Assembly: GCA_013335535.1 (NCBI GenBank)
Contig: JAAXVL010000009.1
Coordinates: forward strand, 1-64,000
Source of the DNA: Azonexaceae bacterium
GTDB taxonomy: Bacteria > Pseudomonadota > Gammaproteobacteria > Burkholderiales > Rhodocyclaceae
Length of the DNA stretch: 64,000 nt
Direction of reading: 5' to 3'
Each line of letters starts with the position of its first letter. Within the stretch, counting starts at the first letter, position 1. The notes under the pieces are model-generated. The model ran no database searches, was not told the origin of the DNA, and saw only the letters and a list, made by a program, of their open reading frames with translations. The translations under genes were made by a program, and so were the position numbers. Shown one piece after another: positions 27,501 through 36,369 of the stretch.

Positions 27501-28450
27501 GTAATTTCAAGCGGCTCGTGGTGCGGCCGGCGGCAGAGGCGGCCGATGGTGCGTCATCGCTGATCAATTCGCTGCCCGGCATGAGCCTGTCGGTCGATGA
27601 CTTCTATGTTGGTGAAAAGGCGCTTGGTCGCCTGGAACTGAAAGCGCGTAACGACAAGGGCGCGTGGCACCTCGATGTGCTGAGCCTGGAGAACCCGGAT
27701 GGCGGCTTGAAGGGCAAGGGCGTGTGGACGCAGGGCGTACGCCCGCAGACGCGCCTTGATTTCGAGCTGACGGCGAAAGATGCCGGCAAGCTGCTCGATC
27801 GTCTCGGCTATGGCGATGCGGTCAAGCGCGGCAAGGCAAAAATGACTGGCGACCTGCAGTGGAGCGGGCCGCTGACCAGCATTCATTACCCGTCGCTGAC
27901 CGGGCAAATGTTGGTCGAGGCTGAAAAGGGCCAGTTCAACAAGCTCGAGCCCGGCGTCGGCAAACTGCTCGGGCTCATTTCGCTGCAGTCGCTGCCGCGC
28001 CGACTGACCCTGGATTTTCGCGATATTTTCAGCGATGGCCTGGCTTTCGACAGCATCGAGAGCAAGTTGTCGGTCCGCAAGGGCATCATGCGTACCGTCG
28101 AGCCATTGCGTATCAGTGGCCCGGCCGCGCAGATCGAAATGCAGGGCGAAACCGACCTCAAGAGCGAAACGCAGGATCTGCAGGTCGTCGTCCGACCTGA
28201 GCTCGGCGGGCTGGCTGCCGTCGGCGCGGCGGCGCTGGTCCACCCGGCCATCGGGGCGGCGGCGCTGGTGGCCAATACCGTGCTGCAAAAACCGCTCAAC
28301 CGGCTGTTCAGCTACCGCTATCATGTGACCGGCACCTGGGCCGACCCGAAGGTCGACAAGGCCGGGGAGTCGACGCCGGACGTCAAGCTAGATGCAAAAC
28401 CGGAAGCCAAGCCGGAAGAAACCAGCAAACCCGTGGAGAGCAAGCCTTGA
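24542..28450 (+). CDS. yhdP: YhdP family AsmA-like transport protein
   Basis: A 1302-residue envelope protein with one N-terminal transmembrane anchor (about 35-62) and a very long periplasmic beta-rich part. The DUF3971 region is followed by the AsmA-like C-terminus (LLGLISLQSLPRRLTLDF, then a Gly/Ala-rich helix and a PLNRLFSYRYHVTGTW ending). YhdP/TamB relatives bridge the two membranes and move phospholipids to the outer membrane. The C-terminal tail is Lys/Glu/Pro-rich. GTG start; the 101 bases to the glnE start hold the divergent promoters. The stop overlaps the following nitrilase gene. Confidence 0.9.
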   Translation: MSEPLHQKSRVIPPDVRVALYHRLHWLWPLLAGRSIRVLGWGLFVAWLAFTVLVLALRYAVLPRIGEYQQEIEQAATRAVGQPVKIGRIEARWQGLNPDLVLDDVVIADRQGAPAFSLARVEGVLSWQTLWRLRPTLALLAFDGPVLHVRRDANGKITVAGVDTEGESDPAFAEWVLEQKRIRIRNATIVWDDRLRKAPPLVLEDLQFALDNSGRRHRFGLSAAPPDELAARVDIRGEVKGDLGEALEHLSGQIFIELDYADLAGWRAWVEYPVLLPQGRGALRIWGDLDEGAGKLTADVALEELRIRLGRKLPELELASMRGRLEGRYKADEWAVSGHKVELQTQDGIRIAPTDFKVDWRQDPANAAVNGNASASFLDLAVLGRLASYLPLDAQSRDLLLRHRPQGQIAELKASWSLAGETLKRYSLKAGFRDMGIEAAGIFPGAGGVSGTIDLTEKGGDLKLDSGVSSLSLPAIFPEPDIALDALKVKASWKNSAQGTDIKLDKLEFAGPDAAGSAQGTYRYTGEGPGEIDLTASVERGEGTAVWRYMPHAVNAAARNWIRRGIVGGRGYDGKLILKGNLKDFPFRDGKGGKFIVTAKATGAKVDYADGWPVIDDIDADMSFDTGMRIKASKGRILGASLADVKVDIPDFESHEEMLLVRGTALGPTSEFFRFIEQSPVAEQIDRFTDGMKAVGNGSLNLELDIPLRHALDTRVRGDYRFQNNQLQPLAGLPMLTQVNGRLLITENTVSAKDIAGQVFGGPLKVQVKSADGKVGVVATGTASIGEVSKYFGWPLINHLSGNAAWRADIGIRRRNAEVVVESDLLGISSPLPEPLNKNATMPLALRIERTAPDAQREQYRITLGKVGQGVIVRKGDNWERGVFAVGDAEPRLPEKGLAVRVATPRIDADAWKNFLPEGAAGGADGGGLALNVVTLKTPQLRLFDRDYSQVDVSLRPRDSGWQIGLNTREAVGEVFWKSAGEGWVEGNFKRLVVRPAAEAADGASSLINSLPGMSLSVDDFYVGEKALGRLELKARNDKGAWHLDVLSLENPDGGLKGKGVWTQGVRPQTRLDFELTAKDAGKLLDRLGYGDAVKRGKAKMTGDLQWSGPLTSIHYPSLTGQMLVEAEKGQFNKLEPGVGKLLGLISLQSLPRRLTLDFRDIFSDGLAFDSIESKLSVRKGIMRTVEPLRISGPAAQIEMQGETDLKSETQDLQVVVRPELGGLAAVGAAALVHPAIGAAALVANTVLQKPLNRLFSYRYHVTGTWADPKVDKAGESTPDVKLDAKPEAKPEETSKPVESKP

Positions 28451-29256
28451 GCAAGCAGAATTGCCGTATCGCTGCCGTGCAGATGGTTTCCGGGCCGCGC
28501 GTTGCCGACAATCTGGCGACAGCCGGCCGGCTCATTGCCGATGCAGTCGGCCAAGGGGCGCAACTGATTGTTTTGCCCGAGTATTTTCCGATCATCGGGG
28601 CGGCCGATGTCGACCGCGTGCGAGCGCGCGAGGATTTCGGCGGCGGGCCTGTTCAGTCGTGGCTGGCCGATACGGCACAGCGCCACGGCGTCTGGCTTTT
28701 TGCCGGGTCCATTCCGTTGGCCGCCAGCAATCCGGACAAGATGCGCAATTCCAGTCTGGTCTTCAATCCGGCGGGCGAATGTGTCCAGCGTTACGACAAG
28801 ATTCACCTGTTTGGATTCCGCAAGGGCGACGAGTCCTATGACGAGGCCAGCTTCATCGAGCCGGGCGATCAAGTCGTCGCGGTCGACACGCCGTTCGGCA
28901 AGGTCGCCTTGTCGATTTGCTACGACCTGCGTTTTCCCGAACTCTACCGTGCCTTGGCGCCGGTCGATCTGATCCTCGTGCCGGCCGCCTTTACCGAAAC
29001 CACCGGCAAGGCGCATTGGGAAATATTGCTGCGCGCCCGGGCCATCGAGAACCAGTGTTATCTTCTCGCTGTCGGACAGGGCGGGCGCCATGAAAACGGC
29101 CGCATGACGCATGGCAACAGCATGATCATTGACCCGTGGGGCGAGATTCTCGACCGCAAACTGAAGGGGCCGGGCGTCGTCATCGCCGACCTCGTTCATC
29201 AGCGCATTGCCGACATTCGCGAGAGCCTGCCGGCGCTTGCTCATCGTAAACTTTAA
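28447..29256 (+). CDS. Carbon-nitrogen hydrolase (Nit1-like amidase)
   Basis: 269 residues with the full nitrilase triad: E45 in VLPEYF, K118 in [10 protein letters not shown]158 in [13 protein letters not shown]. The [12 protein letters not shown] segment is typical of deaminated-glutathione amidases (Nit1/YbeM type), a repair enzyme for a transaminase side product. It must start at TTG inside the YhdP stop (TTGA at 28447-28450), because the next ATG would remove the first beta strand; TTG starts are rare here. tldD follows 10 bases later. Confidence 0.87.
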   Translation: MSKQNCRIAAVQMVSGPRVADNLATAGRLIADAVGQGAQLIVLPEYFPIIGAADVDRVRAREDFGGGPVQSWLADTAQRHGVWLFAGSIPLAASNPDKMRNSSLVFNPAGECVQRYDKIHLFGFRKGDESYDEASFIEPGDQVVAVDTPFGKVALSICYDLRFPELYRALAPVDLILVPAAFTETTGKAHWEILLRARAIENQCYLLAVGQGGRHENGRMTHGNSMIIDPWGEILDRKLKGPGVVIADLVHQRIADIRESLPALAHRKL

Positions 29257-29266
29257 GGAAGCATTC

Positions 29267-30712
29267 ATGATTCAGAACAGCGCGCTGGCCCAGGCCGAAT
29301 CCCTGCTGCTGGCCCCCTTCTCGCTCAACGAAGGCGACCTGTCGCGAACCTTCGGCCAGATACTGACGCATCAGGTCGATTACGCCGATCTCTATTTCCA
29401 GTATTCGCGTTCCGAGGCATGGAGTCTCGATGAGGGCATCGTCAAGTCGGGCAGCTTCAACATCGACCAGGGCGTCGGCGTGCGCGCCATCTCGGGTGAA
29501 AAGACCGCCTTTGCCTACTCCGACGACATCAGTTCGCAGGCGCTCGGCGATGCTGCCAACGCCGTGCGGGCAATTGCCGCGGCCGGGCAGAATTCCAATT
29601 TTGGCCAGTTTTTCCCGTCGACCGTGGCAAGGTCGCTCTACGTGCCGAACGACCCGATTGCATCCTTGCCGGCTGAAGCCAAGGTCAAGCTGCTCGAACG
29701 CCTCGAAGGTTTTGCCCGGGCGCTCGATCCCCGCGTCCTGCAGGTCATGGCCTCGCTGGCCGGCGAGTACGAAGTGGTCCTCGTCGCCGGCTCCGACGGT
29801 CGCCTGGCTGCGGATATCCGGCCGCTCGTGCGTTGCTCGATCTCGGTCATCATCGAGGAAAACGGCAAGCGCGAGCAGGGCTCGTCGGGCGGTGGCGGCC
29901 GTTTCGATTTCGGCTATTTCGACGACGAAATCCTCCAGCGCTACGCCAAGGAAGCCGTCCACCAGGCCGTCACCAACCTGCATGCCGAGCCGGCCCCGGC
30001 TGGCCAGATGACGGTGGTGCTCGGCGCCGGCTGGCCCGGCATCCTGTTGCACGAAGCCGTCGGCCACGGCCTCGAAGGCGACTTCAACCGCAAGGGAAGC
30101 TCGGCCTTCTCGGGCCGTATCGGCCAGCGCGTCGCCGCCGAGGGGGTCACCGTGATCGACGACGGCACGATTGCCGACCGCCGCGGCTCATTGAACATTG
30201 ACGACGAAGGCAACACGACGCAGCGCACCGTGCTGATCGAGGACGGCATCCTCAAGGGCTACCTGCAGGACAGCCTGAACGCCCGCCTCATGGGCGTCGC
30301 CCCGACCGGCAACGGCCGGCGCGAATCCTTCGCCCACCTGCCCATCCCGCGCATGACCAACACCATGATGCTGGCTGGCAAGCACGATCCGCAGGAAATC
30401 ATCCAGTCGGTCAAGAAAGGCATCTACGCCGCCAATTTCGGTGGCGGCCAGGTCGATATCACGAGCGGCAAGTTTGTCTTCTCGATGAGCGAGGCCTACC
30501 TGATCGAGGATGGCAAGGTCACCCGCCCGATCAAGGGCGCGACGCTGATCGGCAACGGCCCGGACGCGCTGACCCGCGTTTCGATGATCGGCAACGACCT
30601 CAAACTCGACCCCGGTGTCGGCACCTGCGGCAAGGACGGACAGAGTGTTCCGGTCGGTGTTGGACAACCCACTTTGCGTATTGATGGACTGACAGTGGGC
30701 GGTACTGCATAA
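29267..30712 (+). CDS. tldD: Metalloprotease TldD
   Basis: 481 residues. The zinc site is [11 protein letters not shown] starting at H262 (an HExxxH form, with a downstream cysteine in [17 protein letters not shown]). TldD works with PmbA/TldE, which is not in this window, to degrade unfolded peptides and process leader peptides of modified peptides. The ATG at 29267 follows AAGGAAG at a good distance; a longer in-frame start overlaps the nitrilase. Confidence 0.95.
   Translation: MIQNSALAQAESLLLAPFSLNEGDLSRTFGQILTHQVDYADLYFQYSRSEAWSLDEGIVKSGSFNIDQGVGVRAISGEKTAFAYSDDISSQALGDAANAVRAIAAAGQNSNFGQFFPSTVARSLYVPNDPIASLPAEAKVKLLERLEGFARALDPRVLQVMASLAGEYEVVLVAGSDGRLAADIRPLVRCSISVIIEENGKREQGSSGGGGRFDFGYFDDEILQRYAKEAVHQAVTNLHAEPAPAGQMTVVLGAGWPGILLHEAVGHGLEGDFNRKGSSAFSGRIGQRVAAEGVTVIDDGTIADRRGSLNIDDEGNTTQRTVLIEDGILKGYLQDSLNARLMGVAPTGNGRRESFAHLPIPRMTNTMMLAGKHDPQEIIQSVKKGIYAANFGGGQVDITSGKFVFSMSEAYLIEDGKVTRPIKGATLIGNGPDALTRVSMIGNDLKLDPGVGTCGKDGQSVPVGVGQPTLRIDGLTVGGTA
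29594..29630 (-). repeat. Dispersed motif copy I (in tldD)
   Basis: Reverse-orientation full copy: TTGCCACGGTCGACGGG, AAAAAC, TGGCC, AAAATTGGAA. Encoded peptide [11 protein letters not shown]. The A tracts match the intergenic copies well. Confidence 0.75.
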
Positions 30713-30740
30713 TATCTAGTCACATTGTCGAGGTGATTTG

Positions 30741-31364
30741 ATGCGCGGACTTATCTTTCTGGCTTGCCTGCTGGCGACTTCTTCCGGATTTGCCCAGTCT
30801 GACCCTGCCGCGCAGGAGCGCCTGAAGAGCATCGGTTCCGACCCGGTGGCATTGCGCGCAGCCGTCGATGCCGGCAAGAAGGTCACGTTCTTTTGCACCA
30901 ACTGTCATGGCGAGGACGGCATCAGCAAGACGCCCGACGTGCCAAACCTGGCTGGCCAGAACCCGGCCTACCTGCTCGAACAGATCCGCAAGTTCGGCAG
31001 CGGTGAGCGCAAGGACGCGTTCATGCAGGGCTTGATCAAGGTGCTCAAGGGCGACGAGCGTATCCAGGTCGCGCACTACTACGCCAGCATCAAGGTGCCG
31101 CCATCGGTTCCTGACGCCGCCCTGGTGCCGCGCGGCAAGGAACTGTTCGCCAAGCTGTGCGTTCGCTGCCATGGCGAACAGGCCCACGGCAACGAACTCT
31201 TTCCCCGTCTGGCCGGGCAAAAAGTACCTTATCTGAAAACGTCGATTACCCGCTATCGCGACCAGACGGGCGTGCGCAACAACCAGTTGATGGCGATCGC
31301 CACGGCGCCGCTCAAGAACGAAGACATCACGGCCATCGCCAACTACCTGACGCAATTGCCCTGA
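30741..31364 (+). CDS. Diheme cytochrome c4
   Basis: About 207 residues: signal peptide 1-20, first heme site CTNCH at C52, second CVRCH at C140, each followed by the NLAGQ or RLAGQ motif characteristic of c4 cytochromes and by a methionine-bearing half. It donates electrons to terminal oxidases, especially cbb3 type. The ATG at 30741 after GAGGTGAT is preferred over the TTG one codon earlier. Confidence 0.9.
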   Translation: MRGLIFLACLLATSSGFAQSDPAAQERLKSIGSDPVALRAAVDAGKKVTFFCTNCHGEDGISKTPDVPNLAGQNPAYLLEQIRKFGSGERKDAFMQGLIKVLKGDERIQVAHYYASIKVPPSVPDAALVPRGKELFAKLCVRCHGEQAHGNELFPRLAGQKVPYLKTSITRYRDQTGVRNNQLMAIATAPLKNEDITAIANYLTQLP

Positions 31365-31468
31365 TCGGCGGTTTTACCATCATGTGACATTGTTGATTCG
31401 CATCATGGTTTTGCGGCGAAGGCCGCAGATACTCTCCGGGATCGAAAAAAGCCATTCCGGGAGTTCTC

Positions 31469-32251
31469 GTGAAGACACTGCTGTCCGCGCTGCTCGCGCT
31501 TTTTCTTAGCTTGGCCGGCCATGAGGCGCTGGCCCAGATCAGCGATATTAATTCGGCGATCAACAAGGCCGGCCGACAGCGCATGCTGTCGCAGCGCATG
31601 GCCAAGGCGTATTTCCAGATCGGCCAGCAAATTGACGTCGAGCGCAGCAAGAAGGTGCTTGATAGCTCAATTGCCGCTTTCGACCGGCAACTCGTCGAAT
31701 TGAAGAGTTACGCGCCGACGCCGGAGATCAAGGAAACCTATCTCAAGCTCGAAAAGTCCTGGTTGGCCTACAAGGATGTCCTGGTCGGCGCGGCACCTTC
31801 ATCGGAAAACGGACGGAAGGTGCTGGCCATTTCCGAAGAAGTGCTGGAGCTGGCGCAGCAGGCAACCGTCCAGCTAGAAAAGAAATCAGGATCAAACGCC
31901 GGGCGGCTAGTCAATGTTTCGGGGCGTCAGCGCATGTTGGCGCAGCGCATGGCCAAGTACTACCAGGCCGCTTCCTGGGGTATCGCCGACAGCGACGGAG
32001 CGGGTAAACTGGGCAAGGCGCGCAAGGATTTTTCCGATGCCCTGCAGGAATTGAGCGGCGCCCCGGCCAACACCGCGCAGATCAAGGATGGCCTCGATCT
32101 CGTCAGGCAGCAGTGGATTTTCTTCGAAAGCGCGCTTAACCAGAAAACCGGTGGTGACAAGCGGGCGCAACTGGCCGTGGCAACGACCAGCGAACGCATT
32201 CTTGAAGAGATGGAAGGCGTCGTCGGCCTCTACGAAAAGCTGCCGAAGTAG
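31469..32251 (+). CDS. Periplasmic protein with two PilJ/NarX-type sensor repeats
   Basis: 260 residues: signal peptide 1-22 (ALA), then two related helical repeats, each opening with INKAGRQRMLSQRMAK or VNVSGRQRMLAQRMAK. That is the signature of the PilJ N-terminal/NarX sensor domain, in which the helix motif binds nitrate or nitrite in NarX/NarQ. Unlike those proteins it has no membrane anchor, HAMP or output domain. It may be a soluble ligand-binding partner of a membrane receptor. GTG start following GGGAG. Function unknown; the domain call is from the repeated motif. Confidence 0.7.
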   Translation: MKTLLSALLALFLSLAGHEALAQISDINSAINKAGRQRMLSQRMAKAYFQIGQQIDVERSKKVLDSSIAAFDRQLVELKSYAPTPEIKETYLKLEKSWLAYKDVLVGAAPSSENGRKVLAISEEVLELAQQATVQLEKKSGSNAGRLVNVSGRQRMLAQRMAKYYQAASWGIADSDGAGKLGKARKDFSDALQELSGAPANTAQIKDGLDLVRQQWIFFESALNQKTGGDKRAQLAVATTSERILEEMEGVVGLYEKLPK

Positions 32252-32354
32252 CCGAAGCGGGCCGGTGCGCCGCCCGGGAAGGCGGCCGGCGCGAAAACTG
32301 CCATGGCCATCCGGTAGAATATCGGGTTTTCAGCATTTCTGAATGAGGCTGGCC

Positions 32355-33434
32355 ATGACGCCGCAAAGCAAACCGAATACCGACGATCTGCGCATCAAGG
32401 AAATCAAGGAACTGGTGCCGCCGGCCCACGTTTTCCGGGAATACCCGGTGTCCACGCGCGCCGCACAAACCACCTATGCCGCCCGCCAGGCGATCCACCG
32501 CGTCCTGCATGGCGCTGACGACCGCCTGCTCGTCGTCATCGGCCCCTGCTCGATTCACGACCACGACCTGGCCATGGATTACGCCAAAAAACTGGCCAAG
32601 GAAGCCGAGAAATACGCTGAAGACCTCATCGTCGTCATGCGCGTCTATTTCGAAAAGCCGCGCACGACGGTTGGCTGGAAGGGGTTGATCAACGACCCTC
32701 GTCTCGACAATACCTTCCGCATCAACGAAGGCCTGCGCCTGGCCCGCCGCATCCTGCTCGAAATCAACGAGCTCGATCTGCCTTGCGCCACCGAGTTCCT
32801 CGACACCATCACCCCACAATACACGGCCGACCTTATCGCCTGGGGTGCCATCGGCGCCCGTACCACCGAATCGCAGGTCCATCGCGAACTGGCCTCCGGC
32901 CTGTCCTGCCCGGTCGGCTTCAAGAACGGCACCGACGGCAACATGCGCATCGCGGTCGACGCCATCCGCTCGGCGAATTCGCCGCACCATTTCCTGTCGG
33001 TCACCAAGTCCGGTCATACCGCCATCGTGTCGACGACCGGTAACGAGGACTGCCATGTCATCCTGCGCGGCGGCAAGGAACCGAACTACGACGCTGCCAG
33101 CGTCGACGCTGCTTGCACCGAGATTGCCAAGTCCGGCCTCGCTGCCCGGCTCATGGTCGATTTTTCGCATGGCAACAGCCGCAAGCAGTTCAAGCTGCAG
33201 ATGGAAGTCTGCGACAGCGTTGCCGCCCAGCTGGCCGCCGGCGAAGACCGCATCGTCGGCGTCATGGTCGAGTCGCATCTCGTCGAAGGCCGCCAGGACA
33301 TCGTCCCGGACAAGCCGCTGACCTACGGTCAGAGTGTTACCGATGCCTGCATCAACTGGGAAGACAGCGTCAAGGTGCTCGATCAGCTGGCCGCCGCCGT
33401 GCGTGCCCGCCGGGTGGCGGAGGCCGCCGAGTAA
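32355..33434 (+). CDS. aroG: 3-deoxy-7-phosphoheptulonate (DAHP) synthase, class I
   Basis: 359 residues of the AroF/G/H type: VIGPCSIHD near the start, KPRTTVGWKGLINDP, the metal cysteine in IGPCS, GFKNGTDGN, and the ligand-bearing DFSHGNS and ESHL segments. It condenses PEP and erythrose 4-phosphate at the head of aromatic amino-acid synthesis. GAGG at 32346-32349 is 6 bases before the chosen ATG; an ATG 12 bases earlier is less well placed. Which aromatic amino acid inhibits it cannot be read with confidence, so the G/F/H letter is provisional. Confidence 0.92.
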   Translation: MTPQSKPNTDDLRIKEIKELVPPAHVFREYPVSTRAAQTTYAARQAIHRVLHGADDRLLVVIGPCSIHDHDLAMDYAKKLAKEAEKYAEDLIVVMRVYFEKPRTTVGWKGLINDPRLDNTFRINEGLRLARRILLEINELDLPCATEFLDTITPQYTADLIAWGAIGARTTESQVHRELASGLSCPVGFKNGTDGNMRIAVDAIRSANSPHHFLSVTKSGHTAIVSTTGNEDCHVILRGGKEPNYDAASVDAACTEIAKSGLAARLMVDFSHGNSRKQFKLQMEVCDSVAAQLAAGEDRIVGVMVESHLVEGRQDIVPDKPLTYGQSVTDACINWEDSVKVLDQLAAAVRARRVAEAAE

Positions 33435-33472
33435 GCTGGATGTTCAAGACGTACTTCAGCTAGCCCACGCCG

Positions 33473-35551
33473 GTGTTTCGGCGGAGCGTGCAGGGATCAT
33501 TTGTGCATAGTTCAATGCCGACGATAAGCGTTTTTCGCCACAGTCAGCCGATCAAGGCTGTGGCGTCGCTTTCGTTGGTGATGATCCTTTCGTTGGTAAT
33601 CAGTTCTGCGCTGTTGCTTTTTGATCTCCACGAAAGCGCACTGGTTCACGCCAAGGGCGAAATCATCAGCCTGGGCCGAATTCTCTCGGAGCAAACGACG
33701 CGTGCCTTCGATGGCGTTGCGTTATCGATGCGCGGAGCGCGCGAGCGTCTTTCCGACGATATCGGTCGCAAACTTGAACTCAACAGCTTCCCTGTACGGC
33801 TATTGCTCCAGTCGCGGACTCCCGGGTTGCCTCAGATCAAATCGATGTTCTTGGTTGGCCGCGATGGGATGGTGGTCAATTCGTCCAGAACTGATTTTCA
33901 GTCCCCGTTTTCGGTCGCAAATCGGGATTTTTTTCGTCACTTCGCTGACGACTCGGGCGATAACGAGTTGTTCATTTCACGACCGGAACCGGCACGTCTC
34001 GATGGTCAGTGGACTTACTACATTTCCATGCGGCTGCTCGACGAGTCAGGCAAATTCAGGGGAGTGCTGGCGGCGGCTATCAGCATTGGATATTTTGAAT
34101 CGCTATATGAAAGCATCAGGCTGGATTTTGTCAGCCGAATTGTGCTGCTCAATCAAGACGGCCTTCTCATGGCTGGCCAGCATGGCGATCAGCCGATACT
34201 TGGGAAGTCGTACCTCGATGGAGGATCGTTAGCGGAAGTCATGGCTAAGGACCAAGGGGAGCTGGTAAAGACCCGGGTCGATGCCCAAGGTGATCGCTGG
34301 CTTGTCGGATATCGCCTGGTGAGCAAGTATCCGCTTATCGTCTCTCTGTCGGGAACTGAGGAAGAGGCCCTTATGCCTTGGCGCCGGATTGCCCTACCGA
34401 TCACCGTCGGGGTGGCTGTTGTCATCATTTTTATCCTGATGGCAACGGTGTTTGTGATCATGAATCTCCTGGGCAAAGAGCGGCTCGAGGTCGCGCTCAA
34501 GGAGAGCGACGCAAAGTTGCGTCATATGGTCCGTTCGGTTAGAGATGCCATTTTGACGGTGGACTCGTCTGGCCGGCTCATCCTGTTCAATGTTGCCGCC
34601 GAGCGAATGTTCGGCGTTCAGGCAAGTGAAGCGCTGGGCAATCATATCGATGAGGTTCTGTCTCGAAGCCAACCGAAGCCGTTGGCGCTGAATTTCATGC
34701 GCCATCTCAACGAAGGCAGGCAATCTCCATCAGGACTGGAGCATCTCAGCATTATTTCGTTTGTCCATGGAGGGAGGGAATTCCCGGTCGAGCTCAGCTT
34801 GTCGGCCACGACTTTCCGTGGAGATGCATTGGTCACTGCTGTATTCCGCGATCTTTCTGAGCGGCAGCGGGCCGAGCACGAATTGATTGAAACCAACCGT
34901 CAGCTTCATGAGCTTGCAGCAGCGCAACAAAATGTACGGGAAGAGGAACGATTGCGAATCTCTCGTGAACTGCACGATGAGTTGGGGCAGTCGCTCACTG
35001 GCATTAAAATGGAGGTTTCCTGGCTGGGTAATCGTCTTTTGGCAACACAGCCAGAAATGGAAAACAAAGTAAGTTCGCTCAAGAAACTGATCGATGGAAG
35101 TATTTCCGCTGTCCGCCGAATTTCCTCGGAATTGCGGCCGCTGGTGCTGGATGATCTTGGGTTTTCGGCGGCGGCGAACTGGTATGTGACGCAGTTTTCG
35201 GAGCGCACCGGAATCAATATAACGCTTTCGCTTCCCGCGCATGATCCAGAAAATGGCAGCACCATTGCCACAACCCTGTTTCGTATCCTGCAAGAGTCGT
35301 TGACCAACATTGCCCGACATGCCGGAGCAAAAAATGTCGATGTTCAACTCGGCTTTTCCGAAAACTACTGGCAACTCTCCGTCAAGGATGACGGAGCAGG
35401 ATTCAACGAGAAGCAGGGCGGGCGCAAAGGTATAGGTTTGATCGGAATGAAAGAGCGCGTTCGGATTCTTGGCGGCGCGTTTAATCTGACTACCGCACCT
35501 GGCAAAGGTGTTCTGATTGAGGTTCGAGTTCCGGCAGCGCTGGTGGGGTAG
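33473..35551 (+). CDS. Sensor histidine kinase, NarX/DegS-type with Cache and PAS domains
   Basis: 692 residues. TM1 at about 30-50, a double-Cache periplasmic sensor (about 60-295), TM2 at about 303-328, PAS (about 345-460), coiled coil, then the HisKA_3 domain with H501 in RELHDELGQSLTG and a short ATPase domain (DDGAGF, GIGLIGMKERV). Its partner is the NarL-type regulator six bases downstream. The GTG at 33473 and an ATG at 33515 are both possible starts; neither has a strong ribosome site. Base composition is visibly less GC-rich than the flanking genes. Position next to the multiheme cytochrome genes suggests that it controls them. Confidence 0.87.
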   Translation: MFRRSVQGSFVHSSMPTISVFRHSQPIKAVASLSLVMILSLVISSALLLFDLHESALVHAKGEIISLGRILSEQTTRAFDGVALSMRGARERLSDDIGRKLELNSFPVRLLLQSRTPGLPQIKSMFLVGRDGMVVNSSRTDFQSPFSVANRDFFRHFADDSGDNELFISRPEPARLDGQWTYYISMRLLDESGKFRGVLAAAISIGYFESLYESIRLDFVSRIVLLNQDGLLMAGQHGDQPILGKSYLDGGSLAEVMAKDQGELVKTRVDAQGDRWLVGYRLVSKYPLIVSLSGTEEEALMPWRRIALPITVGVAVVIIFILMATVFVIMNLLGKERLEVALKESDAKLRHMVRSVRDAILTVDSSGRLILFNVAAERMFGVQASEALGNHIDEVLSRSQPKPLALNFMRHLNEGRQSPSGLEHLSIISFVHGGREFPVELSLSATTFRGDALVTAVFRDLSERQRAEHELIETNRQLHELAAAQQNVREEERLRISRELHDELGQSLTGIKMEVSWLGNRLLATQPEMENKVSSLKKLIDGSISAVRRISSELRPLVLDDLGFSAAANWYVTQFSERTGINITLSLPAHDPENGSTIATTLFRILQESLTNIARHAGAKNVDVQLGFSENYWQLSVKDDGAGFNEKQGGRKGIGLIGMKERVRILGGAFNLTTAPGKGVLIEVRVPAALVG

Positions 35552-35557
35552 GAAAAG

Positions 35558-36208
35558 ATGCAAAAAATTCAAGTGTTGCTGGCTGACGACCACACAATTA
35601 TTCGCGATGGTTTGAAGCAGATCCTGTCGGATACCGAAGATCTCATCGTTGCCGGCGAAGCGGCCAACGGTACGGAGGCCATGCATCTGGTGCGTGAAAA
35701 GGACTGGGGGGTCCTGGTTCTGGATATATCGATGCCCGGTCGCAGTGGGCTGGATCTGATCCGCATGATCAAAGATGAGAGACCCGGCCTGCCCATCCTG
35801 ATCCTGAGCATGCACCACGAAGAACAGTATGCTGTCCGGGCGATACATGCCGGTGCTTCCGGGTATTTGACCAAGGAAAGCGATAGTGAACTGCTGATCG
35901 CCGCAATTCGACGGGTTGCGGCGGGCGGTGTTTATCTCAGTGAAAAAGTCGCGGAGCTGATGGTGCGAGGAATTCGGCCTGTGGTCGAGACCTTGCCCCA
36001 CGACCTCCTGTCCGATCGTGAATATCAGGTTTTCAACATGCTGGTATCGGGGATGGGACTGACGGAAATCGGCCAGGAGCTTTCGCTGAGCGTCAAGACT
36101 ATCAGCACGCACAAGACGCACATCCTTCAAAAGATGAATCTCGCCAACGCTGGCGAGTTGATTCGCTATGCCGTAACCCATGGGCTGGCGGAGCAGAGCG
36201 AGTATTAG
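35558..36208 (+). CDS. NarL/LuxR-family response regulator
   Basis: 216 residues: receiver with D10-D11, phospho-acceptor D56 in VLDISMPGRSG, and K near 105 (YLTKES). A LuxR-type helix-turn-helix occupies about 150-210 (LSDREYQVFNMLVSGMGLTEIGQELSLSVKTISTHKTHILQKM). It is coupled to the kinase upstream (AGGAAAAG ribosome site in the gap). The next genes are the cytochrome locus, behind an intergenic region that contains a perfect palindrome. Confidence 0.92.
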   Translation: MQKIQVLLADDHTIIRDGLKQILSDTEDLIVAGEAANGTEAMHLVREKDWGVLVLDISMPGRSGLDLIRMIKDERPGLPILILSMHHEEQYAVRAIHAGASGYLTKESDSELLIAAIRRVAAGGVYLSEKVAELMVRGIRPVVETLPHDLLSDREYQVFNMLVSGMGLTEIGQELSLSVKTISTHKTHILQKMNLANAGELIRYAVTHGLAEQSEY

Positions 36209-36217
36209 GAAACTCGA

Positions 36218-36233
36218 ATAGGAATTTTCCTAT
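36218..36233. promoter_or_regulatory. 16-bp perfect palindrome upstream of cytochrome locus
   Basis: ATAGGAATTTTCCTAT, ten bases after the response regulator stop and about 135 bases before the first cytochrome gene. It could be a LuxR-type operator or the stem of a weak terminator; no T run longer than four follows. A second, smaller symmetry (GGGAAC...GTTCCC) lies at 36328-36344. Confidence 0.4.
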
Positions 36234-36369
36234 GCCCCTTTTAATCCCTTGCTGATACTAGGGGCTTCCTCCATTCCTTACACTTCTTAACAAAGTTTTA
36301 GGCCTTTAGTCTTAGTGCTTGAGGCTAGGGAACATCGGGTTCCCGAATTTTGGTTAGGAAGGGTAAAAA

